A DNA stretch of 64,000 bases from NCBI GenBank assembly GCA_937928545.1, contig CALGJQ010000011.1:62001-126000 (forward strand), read 5' to 3'. The position numbers and the translations under genes were made by a program. Within the stretch, counting starts at the first letter, position 1. Each line of letters starts with the position of its first letter. The stretch is from an uncultured Verrucomicrobiales bacterium (GTDB lineage: Bacteria; Verrucomicrobiota; Verrucomicrobiia; Verrucomicrobiales; Akkermansiaceae). The notes beneath the pieces are model-generated. The model worked only from the letters and a program-made list of their open reading frames with translations. It was not told where the DNA came from and made no database searches. Below are positions 27,493 through 35,460 of this stretch, one piece after another.

Positions 27493-27885
27493 ATGCCCAA
27501 CTCATACCGACAGAGCCCGCGCTTTTGGGCAATTTGCTTTCTCCTTTGGTTCATCGTCCTGAACCTTCTTTCTCACGGCGACAAGTTTCAGCCAGAACCC
27601 CTTACATTCGACATACCACACCTCGATAAGATCGCTCACTTTGGATACTTCTTTGGCGGCGGAGGCCTCCTTTCAGCGGCCCTCTTTTTCAAGATCTCCC
27701 CAACTTGGGCCAAACTCACCCTTATCGTCACGCTCTCGCTCTCGATCATCGGAATTTGGGATGAATTCCACCAATCCTTCTTCGAAAACCGCACCGGCAA
27801 TGACCCCAGCGACTGGGCAGCCGATACCCTCGGCGCACTTTGCGGGACCCTTGTCTTCCGGCGTCTCCATCGTCGCTTACTCTAA
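27493..27885 (+). CDS. VanZ-like membrane protein
   Basis: 130 residues with about four membrane helices and VanZ-family signatures: FDIPHLDKIAHFGYFFGGG and IGIWDEFHQSFFENRTGNDP with SDWAADTLGALCG. ATG 27493 was preferred to an in-frame TTG at 27487. The family is widespread and its role outside glycopeptide resistance is unclear. It lies 10 bases after the antitoxin and 57 before the lipoprotein of the lipid operon. Confidence 0.85.
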   Translation: MPNSYRQSPRFWAICFLLWFIVLNLLSHGDKFQPEPLTFDIPHLDKIAHFGYFFGGGGLLSAALFFKISPTWAKLTLIVTLSLSIIGIWDEFHQSFFENRTGNDPSDWAADTLGALCGTLVFRRLHRRLL

Positions 27886-27942
27886 AACTTGGCATCATTT
27901 CCCCTTGCCGATTCGCGTTTCTCACTGATTGATGGTCTTGAG

Positions 27943-28557
27943 ATGCTTTCATTAATTTTCCATCCAGTCTCTTCATTTATTCTCGGGGTCTTCATGGCCT
28001 TGCTTGTGACCTCTCTTGTTCTTAGCTCTTGTTCAGGACCAAATGACAGCGCTCAAGTGGTCGCAAACTACCAGTCCGCAATCCTACAAGCAGACTCCAA
28101 AGGTCTCGAACCAGGAACCCCTGAAGAAAAGGCCGCTCTGGAGCGCTTCACCAACTTTCTAAAAAACGTTGGAAACAAGGACTACCTCGAAAAAGAAACC
28201 GCAAAAACCTATGCCCAAGGAGCCTTTCTCGACGACACCATCGTCACTCACAACGGCCCCGAGGAGATTCAGCAGTATTTTATCCAAACAGCGGCAACAA
28301 TGACCAAGTTTGAACTCACAATTCTCGATACCGCCCGATCCGGATCCGACTATTACATTCGTTGGAAGATGATTTTCGCCGCGCCCAAACTCAGCAAAGG
28401 GAGCCCGATCCACTCCGTAGGAATGAGCCAAGTGCGCTTCAACTCAAAAGGCCAAGTCACCTTCCACCAGGACTTCTGGGATTCTGGGAAAAACATCTAT
28501 GGTCATATTCCAGTCGTCGGGGGATTGATCAAAATCATTCGTAATAGGATGAAGTAA
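27943..28557 (+). CDS. NTF2/SnoaL-like lipoprotein, first gene of lipid operon
   Basis: About 204 residues from ATG 27943 (ATG 27994 is an alternative). A hydrophobic stretch runs to the lipobox LVLSSC, so the product is probably a lipoprotein. The rest has the alternating helix and beta-strand look of NTF2-like proteins, with FLDDTIVTHNGPEEIQQYF and YIRWKMIF. Proteins of this class often accompany CFA/DUF1365 clusters in Proteobacteria. Its stop is 3 bases before the desaturase start. Function unknown; lipid carrier or binding is conceivable. Confidence 0.7.
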   Translation: MLSLIFHPVSSFILGVFMALLVTSLVLSSCSGPNDSAQVVANYQSAILQADSKGLEPGTPEEKAALERFTNFLKNVGNKDYLEKETAKTYAQGAFLDDTIVTHNGPEEIQQYFIQTAATMTKFELTILDTARSGSDYYIRWKMIFAAPKLSKGSPIHSVGMSQVRFNSKGQVTFHQDFWDSGKNIYGHIPVVGGLIKIIRNRMK

Positions 28558-28560
28558 ACC

Positions 28561-29529
28561 ATGTCTAAACCTAATCACCAAAAGGCCTCCCCGCTCGCGA
28601 CCACGGGTCGTGTCATCGGCCAATGGTTGGATTCCGATTTCCGACGCGAGGACTCTCCCGATCCCTCGAATCTCCCTGACAAGGTCAATTGGGAACGCAC
28701 CTTGCCCTTCATCTTCCTCCACCTCGGCTGCCTTGCAGTCTTCTGGGTGGGCATCAACTGGACCGTCGTTCTTGCCGCTGCCTTTCTTTACCTCCTGCGG
28801 ATGTTCGCCATCACCGGGTTCTATCACCGCTACTTTTCCCATCGCACTTTCAAGACCTCCCGAGTCGGCCAGTTCCTTTTCGCCGCCCTCGGTAATAGCT
28901 CCATGCAGCGCGGCCCGCTCTGGTGGGCCTCTACTCATCGTCATCATCACAAGCATTCGGACGAAGAAGTCGATGTTCATTCTCCCGTTCAACACGGCTT
29001 CGCCTGGTCCCATATCGGTTGGCTCACTTCGATGAAGAATTTCCCTACCGACTACGAGCGAATCCCCGATCTCAAAAAATTCCCCGAACTCGTTTTCCTC
29101 AACCGCTACGACCAAGTCGTGCCCTTCGTTTACGGACTCGTCATGCTCGCAATCGGCGCGGGGCTAGAACACTTCGCACCCTCCCTCGGCGTCACAATGG
29201 GCCAGTTCTTCATCTGGACCTTCTTCATTAGCACCACCGTGCTCCTCCACGGCACGCTCTTTATCAACTCCCTCGCGCACGTCTGGGGAAAGCGCCGCTA
29301 CGATACCACTGATGACAGCCGCAACTCCTACCTCCTCGCCCTCATTACCCTTGGCGAAGGTTGGCATAATAATCACCACCGCTACCCCCACTCCGCTCGC
29401 CAAGGATTCCGCAAACGGGAATTCGACCCAACCTACTACGGGCTCAAAATCCTCTCATGGCTGGGCATCATCTGGGACCTCAAACCCGTTCCCCAACGCG
29501 TCAAAGAGGAAGGTGGAACAACCCAATGA
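28561..29529 (+). CDS. Membrane fatty acid desaturase
   Basis: 322-residue di-iron desaturase of the acyl-CoA/acyl-lipid delta-9 class. The three His boxes are YHRYFSH, HRHHHKH and WHNNHHRYP, with about four membrane helices between them. It would introduce a cis double bond into saturated chains, providing the substrate for the methyltransferases in the same operon. The stop overlaps the next start (ATGA at 29526). Confidence 0.92.
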   Translation: MSKPNHQKASPLATTGRVIGQWLDSDFRREDSPDPSNLPDKVNWERTLPFIFLHLGCLAVFWVGINWTVVLAAAFLYLLRMFAITGFYHRYFSHRTFKTSRVGQFLFAALGNSSMQRGPLWWASTHRHHHKHSDEEVDVHSPVQHGFAWSHIGWLTSMKNFPTDYERIPDLKKFPELVFLNRYDQVVPFVYGLVMLAIGAGLEHFAPSLGVTMGQFFIWTFFISTTVLLHGTLFINSLAHVWGKRRYDTTDDSRNSYLLALITLGEGWHNNHHRYPHSARQGFRKREFDPTYYGLKILSWLGIIWDLKPVPQRVKEEGGTTQ

Positions 29530-30770
29530 TTGCGGGTCGCAAGAAAATCGCCATCGTTGGCTCCGGAATCTCCGGCATGGCCTGCGCGCATTTCCTCCAC
29601 CCTCATCACGACATTACTCTCTTTGAAAAAGACGACCGCATCGGCGGACATTCCAATACCGTGATGGCGGGCGATGATCCCATCGACACTGGCTTCATGG
29701 TCTACAACGAGGTCACTTACCCTCTCCTCACCCGCCTCTTCAAAGACCTCAAGGTTGAAACAAAAGAGACCTCGATGTCCTTCAGCGTCCAACATCAGAA
29801 GGACGGTCTAGAATTTAATGGCGGCAGTCTCAACCTCCTCTTTGGACAGCGAAAAAACCTCTTTCGCCCCCGCTTCTGGAAGATGCTCCTTCAAATCAAC
29901 CGCTTTAATAAAGAGACGGTCGAGGAGTTAAAAAAACCTGAAGAAACCACTCTCACTCTCGCCCAATACGTCGAGGAACGAGGCTACGGACAAGACTTTC
30001 TCCGCTGGTATCTCTCACCCATGGCCGCCGCCGTTTGGTCCAGCCCACCGGAGAAAATCGAAGACTTCCCCGCCATCACTCTCATGCGCTTTTGGCATAA
30101 CCACGGCTTCCTCGGGCTCGACACCCAGCACCCCTGGCGCACCGTCGTGGGCGGTTCACAGGAGTATGTCAAAAAGATCATCACGCCCTTCGCTGATCGT
30201 ATTAAAAAAGGCGACCCCGTTCTCTCCATCACCCCAGAAAACGAAGTAACTCTCTCCTCTGGTCAGCGCGAAAAATTCGATCTTATCATCAGCGCCGCGC
30301 ACGGAGACCAAGCTCTCAATCTCCTCACTGATCCAACGCAACTCGAGCAGGACATCCTCTCCAATTTTCCCTACCAAGCAAACAAAGCCGTCCTCCACAC
30401 CGACGAGCAGTTCATGCCAAAGACCCGTCGTTGCTGGGCCTCTTGGAACTACCGCATCGATCGCGGAAAGCATTCCACCATCTACTGGATGAATAGCCTG
30501 CAAGGAGCGACCGCCCCGAAGAACTTCTTCGTATCGATCAATCCCTCCGCGCCCATTGCTAAGGAGCACCTCATCAAGGAGCTCGACTACGAACACCCGC
30601 TCTTCGATCTCGCCAGCATCGCCGCCCAGAGTCGAATCCCCGAACTCCACGACGCCGAGACCGGCCGCTACTTCTGCGGCGCTTGGCAACGCTACGGCTT
30701 CCACGAAGACGGACTCTGGTCGGCCTTTCGACTCTGCGAAAAAATCCTAGGAAGGGCCCCTTGGTCATGA
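29526..30770 (+). CDS. FAD-dependent amine-oxidase-like protein
   Basis: 414 residues. The dinucleotide-binding motif is IAIVGSGISGMACAHFL followed by FEKDDRIGGHSNTV, as in the NAD(P)/FAD amine oxidase group found beside DUF1365 and CFA genes. C-terminal FAD contacts are likely in ETGRYFCGAWQRYGFHEDG. Related proteins are candidates for oxidation or reduction of membrane acyl chains, for instance the desaturase step in bacterial furan fatty acid synthesis; the substrate here is unknown. The start ATG overlaps the desaturase stop by 4 bases and the end overlaps the DUF1365 start by 4. Confidence 0.88.
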   Translation: MIAGRKKIAIVGSGISGMACAHFLHPHHDITLFEKDDRIGGHSNTVMAGDDPIDTGFMVYNEVTYPLLTRLFKDLKVETKETSMSFSVQHQKDGLEFNGGSLNLLFGQRKNLFRPRFWKMLLQINRFNKETVEELKKPEETTLTLAQYVEERGYGQDFLRWYLSPMAAAVWSSPPEKIEDFPAITLMRFWHNHGFLGLDTQHPWRTVVGGSQEYVKKIITPFADRIKKGDPVLSITPENEVTLSSGQREKFDLIISAAHGDQALNLLTDPTQLEQDILSNFPYQANKAVLHTDEQFMPKTRRCWASWNYRIDRGKHSTIYWMNSLQGATAPKNFFVSINPSAPIAKEHLIKELDYEHPLFDLASIAAQSRIPELHDAETGRYFCGAWQRYGFHEDGLWSAFRLCEKILGRAPWS

Positions 30771-31549
30771 CTTCCTGCCTCTACGAATGCGAGATCATGC
30801 ACCGACGCCTCAAGCCGGAGCAAAAGCGCTTCGACTACCGCATTTTCATGCTCAGCGTGGACCTCGACGAACCCCCAAAGGTCCCTTTCCTCGGGCTCAA
30901 CCGCTTCAATCTCTTCGCCCTCAACGACCGCGACCACATCGACCTCGGCCAACCCGGCGGCATCCGCGCCAATCTCTTCGCTTGGATGAAGCAGGAAAAC
31001 ATCGACTGCCCAGCCGATGCCCGCGTCCGTCTCGTCACCCTCCCCCGCGTTCTCGGCTACGCTTTCAAGCCGGTCTCTTTTTACTACCTCAGCACAAAAG
31101 AAGGCATACCTCTCTTTTCCATCGCCGAGGTTCGGAACACTTACCACGAGATGAAACTCTTCCTCGTCGATGGGGAGAAAGAAAAGGGATGGCAGCGGCG
31201 CGTCAAAAAAGACTTCTACGTCTCCCCCTTCTCAGACGTCGAAGACTCCTTCCACTTCAAGCTCGGCCTCCCCGCCGACAACTGGGCCGTCAATATCGAC
31301 AACCTCGATTCCGAAGGCGTAACCCTCGTCTCCGCAATCCGTGGTAAAACAAAGCCCCTCACCGGCCGCCGACTTCTCTGGTATGGCTTTAAATATCCCC
31401 TTCTCTCACTTAAGGTCATATTCATGATTCACTGGCAAGCGCTCAAACTCTGGACCCGCAAGGTACCGCACTTTGCCAAGTCAGCCAAAAAGGAATCTCA
31501 AACCGATGTCCTCCGCCCCCACTCCTCACTCACTTCGACCGATGACTAA
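30767..31549 (+). CDS. DUF1365 family protein
   Basis: 260 residues with the DUF1365 hallmarks: LYECEIMHRRLKPEQKRFDYRIF (shown only in part by CEIMHRRLKP), LVTLPRVLGYAFKPVSFYY, AEVRNTYHE and KDFYVSPFSDVE. The family is almost always found beside the FAD protein and a CFA-like methyltransferase, suggesting a shared lipid reaction, but no biochemical role is proven. Start by 4-base overlap (ATGA). Confidence 0.9.
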   Translation: MTSCLYECEIMHRRLKPEQKRFDYRIFMLSVDLDEPPKVPFLGLNRFNLFALNDRDHIDLGQPGGIRANLFAWMKQENIDCPADARVRLVTLPRVLGYAFKPVSFYYLSTKEGIPLFSIAEVRNTYHEMKLFLVDGEKEKGWQRRVKKDFYVSPFSDVEDSFHFKLGLPADNWAVNIDNLDSEGVTLVSAIRGKTKPLTGRRLLWYGFKYPLLSLKVIFMIHWQALKLWTRKVPHFAKSAKKESQTDVLRPHSSLTSTDD

Positions 31550-32786
31550 TTCTCCCGCTCCTACCAAAAACGGCCTTCCCGAAAAACTCGTCGTAGGCCT
31601 CCTCAACAAAATGCCCGAAGGCCACCTCCGCATGACCTATGCCGATGGCTCCGTGCGGGAATTTGGCGATCTCGAAAGTGAGGTCACCGCTGAAGTCACG
31701 ATCAACGACGATCAGGAATTTTTCAAACGCTGCGCTTACTACGGAAACGTCGGCATGGGCGAAGCCTACACCGATGGACTCTGGGACACACCCGATATCC
31801 GCGCCGTCATCAATTGGTTCATCATAAACATGCAGGCCCTGCAAGGTGCCGACACCTCATCGGACAAACTCCCCGGCGTCGGCCTTCTTAAAGTGGTCAA
31901 TTGGTTCCGCCACCTCAAGCGCGCCAACACCATCGAAACGAGCCGCCGAAACATCTCCGAGCACTACGATCTCGGCAATGAATTCTACTCACTCTGGCTC
32001 GATGCCACCATGACCTATTCCTGCGCGAAATTTGAGAAAGGCGATGAAGCCTTCGAAGATGCCCAAAGCGCAAAATACGAAGCCTTGTGCCAAAAACTCC
32101 AACTCAAACCGACCGATCACGTCCTCGAAATCGGCTGCGGTTGGGGTGGCTTTGGCGTTCATGCCGCCAAGCACCATGGTTGCAAGGTCACCGGAGTCAC
32201 CATCTCGAACGAGCAAGCAAAGTATGCCCGCGAGCGCGTCAAAAAGGCAGGCCTCGAAGACAAGTTCGAAATCCGTATCGAAGACTACCGCCACATCAAA
32301 GGGACCTTCGATAAAATCGTTTCGATCGAAATGATCGAAGCGGTCGGCGACAAATTCCACCAACCCTTCTTCGAGAAATGCCACGAAGTCCTCGCCCCCG
32401 ATGGCATCATGGCAATCCAGATGATCACGGTTCCCGACAACCGATACAAGAGCCTAACCAAAGGCGTCGATTGGATCCAAAAAACAATCTTCCCCGGTTC
32501 CCTCCTCATGAGCGTCGGCCGCGTTAATGAGGTCCTTTTAAAAACGAGCGACCTCTTCCTTCACGACCTCGAAGACTTTGGCGCCTACTACGTGCGCACT
32601 CTCCAAAACTGGCATCGCAAGTTCAATGACTCGCGCGAATCCCTCCTCAAACTCGGTTTCGATGAACCCTTCATCCGCACTTGGAACTACTACCTCAAGT
32701 ATTGCGAAGCCGGCTTCGCCTCTCGCAATATCTCCGTCGTGCAAGCCGTTTACACCCGACCAAACAATCCCGCATTAATGGCGTGA
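31542..32786 (+). CDS. Cyclopropane-fatty-acyl-phospholipid synthase-like methyltransferase (first copy)
   Basis: 414 residues from ATG 31542, which overlaps the DUF1365 stop by 8 bases; an upstream ATG at 31506 is possible. The N-terminal domain is followed by ISEHYDLGNEFYSLWLD, TYSCAKF with the conserved Cys (C161), the SAM motif VLEIGCGWGG and EMIEAVG with the catalytic-region Glu, then YYLKYCEAGFASRNI. These match the CFA synthase family, which adds a methylene or methyl group from SAM to unsaturated phospholipid chains. Key residues look intact. Confidence 0.9.
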   Translation: MTNSPAPTKNGLPEKLVVGLLNKMPEGHLRMTYADGSVREFGDLESEVTAEVTINDDQEFFKRCAYYGNVGMGEAYTDGLWDTPDIRAVINWFIINMQALQGADTSSDKLPGVGLLKVVNWFRHLKRANTIETSRRNISEHYDLGNEFYSLWLDATMTYSCAKFEKGDEAFEDAQSAKYEALCQKLQLKPTDHVLEIGCGWGGFGVHAAKHHGCKVTGVTISNEQAKYARERVKKAGLEDKFEIRIEDYRHIKGTFDKIVSIEMIEAVGDKFHQPFFEKCHEVLAPDGIMAIQMITVPDNRYKSLTKGVDWIQKTIFPGSLLMSVGRVNEVLLKTSDLFLHDLEDFGAYYVRTLQNWHRKFNDSRESLLKLGFDEPFIRTWNYYLKYCEAGFASRNISVVQAVYTRPNNPALMA

Positions 32787-33289
32787 GCGAAGGAGAGGAC
32801 AAACAAGATCCTTGGTGGAAGCGCTGGTTTATTAACCCAGTTCTCAAGCAACTCACCCAAGGAATCTCAGCCGAAAAACTCGCTTGGACCATCGCCATCG
32901 GCTGTGGCTGCGGCATCTTCCCCATCATGGGGACGACCTCCATTGTTTGCTTCATCGCAGCCGCCACGCTGGGGCTCAACCAACCCGTCATTCAAGTCGT
33001 TTGCCACTCACTCTGGCCCGCTCACCTCGCTCTCATTCTTCCCTTCATCAAGTTCGGCCAATGGATCCACGGAAGCCCTCCACTCACCGCATCCATCCCC
33101 ACGCTCCTCAAAGAATTCTTCGCCAGTCCTTGGCAATTTGCACAGGACTACTGGCTCGTCGCTTGGCATGGCGTCGTCGCTTGGCTTTTGATCGCCCTTC
33201 CACTCGTCTTCCTCATCCGCCTCCTGATGCTCCCTCTTCTCCGCGCCGCCGCGCTGCGGATTGAAAAGCGAAAGGAGGCCGCCGCATGA
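32783..33289 (+). CDS. DUF2062 membrane protein
   Basis: 168 residues from GTG 32783, whose GTGA overlaps the preceding stop. DUF2062 features: WTIAIGCGCGIFPIMGTTSI and a Pro-containing second half, with three or four membrane helices. The family occurs beside glycosyltransferases and lipid genes, with no established activity. Being locked into the operon by overlaps on both sides suggests a role at the membrane in the same pathway. Confidence 0.8.
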   Translation: MSEGEDKQDPWWKRWFINPVLKQLTQGISAEKLAWTIAIGCGCGIFPIMGTTSIVCFIAAATLGLNQPVIQVVCHSLWPAHLALILPFIKFGQWIHGSPPLTASIPTLLKEFFASPWQFAQDYWLVAWHGVVAWLLIALPLVFLIRLLMLPLLRAAALRIEKRKEAAA

Positions 33290-34074
33290 ACGATCTCACT
33301 CTCCTCCCAATCGTATCCGCCCTCGTCGTCATCGATTTCATCGCAGGCTGGTGGTTCGGTTCTAAGATCAAAAACTACTCCCTCGTCGATGCCCTCTGGG
33401 CAGGCTGGATCGGCCTCGCCGGACTCATCTACGCCCTCTTCGGAAACGGCACGGTCTCCAAACGAATCGCCGCCGGAGCCATCGCCCTCATCTGGGGTGG
33501 CCGCCTCGCCTACCACCTGCAAAAGCGCATCCGCAAGCATCACCCGGAAGAAGACACCCGATACCAAAAGCTCCGCGAAATCTGGCAAGGCCGCGTCAAA
33601 TCATCCTTCTTTTGGTTCTTCCTCGCGCAAGCCCTCTCCGTCCTCATCCTCTCCCTTCCCTACTTCCTCATCACTCGCGATTCCTCCCCTTGGGGCCACT
33701 TTGAAACCCTCGGCCTCATCGTCGTCATCATCGGCCTCGCTGGTGAAATCCTCTCCGACCACCAAATGTCGAAGTTTAAAGAAAGGGACAATCGCTCGAC
33801 CTCCGTCTGCCGCGATGGCCTCTGGAACTACTCCCGCCACCCCAACTACTTCTTCGAGATGGTCATCTGGATTGGCCTCTATCTCTTCGCCTGCGGCTCC
33901 GCTTGGGGATGGACCACCATCTTCGCCCCTCTCAGCATCACCTACCTCCTCCTCAAGGTCACCGGCATCCCGCCGACTGAAGCCTCCGCCCTGAAACGAA
34001 AAGGCGAGGCCTACCGCGAGTATCAGCGCACCACGAGCGCCTTTATTCCTCTTCCACCAAAAAAATCATCATGA
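33286..34074 (+). CDS. DUF1295 / steroid 5-alpha-reductase-like membrane protein
   Basis: 262 residues with about six membrane helices. The signature is the C-terminal CRDGLWNYSRHPNYFFEMVIW with LLKVTGIPP and KRKGEAYREYQRTTSAFIP, shared by DUF1295, isoprenylcysteine methyltransferases and steroid reductases. A reductase or methyltransferase acting in the bilayer is plausible. It is translationally coupled on both sides by 4-base overlaps. Confidence 0.88.
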   Translation: MNDLTLLPIVSALVVIDFIAGWWFGSKIKNYSLVDALWAGWIGLAGLIYALFGNGTVSKRIAAGAIALIWGGRLAYHLQKRIRKHHPEEDTRYQKLREIWQGRVKSSFFWFFLAQALSVLILSLPYFLITRDSSPWGHFETLGLIVVIIGLAGEILSDHQMSKFKERDNRSTSVCRDGLWNYSRHPNYFFEMVIWIGLYLFACGSAWGWTTIFAPLSITYLLLKVTGIPPTEASALKRKGEAYREYQRTTSAFIPLPPKKSS

Positions 34075-35111
34075 GCACGATCGACGACATTCTAGCCAAA
34101 GACATCATCCCCGATGCCCTCATCCGCATCGGCATCCGCTCTCGTCTCAAAGGGACCCTCGCACCGTTTGAAAAACTCACTTGCGAAGAACGCCAAGCCT
34201 TGGTGATGCAGCACGTCCGCGAACTCAAAAAAAGCCCTCTCGCCATCGCAACCGACGAAGCAAACGAGCAACACTACGAACTCCCCACCGCCTTTTTCCA
34301 AAAGTGCCTCGGCCCACACATGAAATACAGCTCCGGCTATTGGGATCCCGGCGTCACTGATATCGAAACCTCGGAAGCCCGCATGCTCGCCCTTTCCTGT
34401 GAACGTGCCGAACTCGAAGACGGTCATCGCATTCTCGAACTCGGCTGCGGTTGGGGCTCACTCACCCTCTGGATGGGAAAACATTATCCAAACTCCAAAA
34501 TCACCGCTGTCTCCAATTCCCGCACCCAAAAAGAATACATCGATGCTCAGGCCAAAGAACGAGGCCTCGCCAATATCGAAGTTAAAACAGTCAACATGAT
34601 CGACTACCAAGGCGAGGGCGAAAGCGTCTTCGACCGCGTCGTCTCAGTCGAAATGTTCGAGCACATGAAAAACTACGAACTCCTCCTCGGACGCGTTTCG
34701 CAGTGGCTCAAACCCGAGGGAAAACTCTTCGTCCATATCTTCACCCACCGTGAATATGCCTACCACTACGAGGCCAAGGACGAGAGCGACTGGATGGCCC
34801 TTTACTTCTTCACCGGTGGCCAAATGCCTTCCGACGACCTCCTCCTCTACTTCCAAAACGACCTTAAAATCGACGATCATTGGCAAGTCAGCGGAACCCA
34901 TTACCAAAAAACCTCAGAAGCCTGGCTCTCCCGCATGGACGCCGCCAGCGACGAACTCAAACCCCTCATCGCCGAAACCTACGGCGAATCCGACGCCAAA
35001 CAATGGTGGGTTTGGTGGCGCTGCTTCTACATGGCCTGCGCCGAACTCTGGGGCTACAAAGGCGGCGACGAATGGATCGTCTCCCACTACCGCTTCACTA
35101 ACCAAAAGTAG
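34071..35111 (+). CDS. CFA-like methyltransferase (second copy, Cys replaced by Ser)
   Basis: 346 residues. It has the SAM motif ILELGCGWGSLTLW and VSVEMFEHMKNYE, but lacks much of the N-terminal domain of the first copy and reads KYSSGYW (S88) where CFA synthases have YSCGYW. The C-terminal half (HIFTHREYAYHYE, FFTGGQMPSDDLL, WWRCFYMACAELWGY) differs from classical CFA and resembles the group that includes coclaurine N-methyltransferase-like proteins. It is probably a SAM methyltransferase with a different product from the first copy. It is the last gene of the operon. Confidence 0.85.
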   Translation: MSTIDDILAKDIIPDALIRIGIRSRLKGTLAPFEKLTCEERQALVMQHVRELKKSPLAIATDEANEQHYELPTAFFQKCLGPHMKYSSGYWDPGVTDIETSEARMLALSCERAELEDGHRILELGCGWGSLTLWMGKHYPNSKITAVSNSRTQKEYIDAQAKERGLANIEVKTVNMIDYQGEGESVFDRVVSVEMFEHMKNYELLLGRVSQWLKPEGKLFVHIFTHREYAYHYEAKDESDWMALYFFTGGQMPSDDLLLYFQNDLKIDDHWQVSGTHYQKTSEAWLSRMDAASDELKPLIAETYGESDAKQWWVWWRCFYMACAELWGYKGGDEWIVSHYRFTNQK

Positions 35112-35140
35112 ACGGAAGCTCCAGCTTTCGCCCCCCATTC

Positions 35141-35413
35141 CTAGCCCAATTCAATCAAGTCATTAATCTCATCCCGCACCGCCGGTTCGGAGATATGAAA
35201 AATTTCTTGGAGGTAAGGCCGAACAGCTCCCGAAAAACTAGGATTCGCCCTCAATAAGGTCCACAGCTTCTGGCTCGCCTTCATCGCACGCACCTCCTTC
35301 TTCGCGGCAAGATCTTGAAGCAACTTAGTCAGCACTTTGCCATCCTCTGGCGAGACTCCGTGCTTCTCCCATTTCTCCATTCGCAATCGTTTCCACAGCG
35401 GTTCCGCACTCAT
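35141..35413 (-). CDS. 90-residue protein, twin copy A
   Basis: Small, basic, probably all-helical protein beginning MSAEPLWKRLRMEKWEKHG, with KVLTKLLQDLAAKKE and a C terminus FHISEPAVRDEI. I recognise no family. Its twin at 45577-45849 matches 73 of 90 residues by eye, with identical length. The high protein conservation argues that both are translated. I start at the ATG shared by the two copies. A common upstream box GCTTCCAAA lies 27 bases before this start. Confidence 0.75.
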   Translation of the reverse strand: MSAEPLWKRLRMEKWEKHGVSPEDGKVLTKLLQDLAAKKEVRAMKASQKLWTLLRANPSFSGAVRPYLQEIFHISEPAVRDEINDLIELG

Positions 35414-35460
35414 TGCCAAACCCTACTCGTTCTCGAACGCTTTGGAAGCACCACCCAAAA

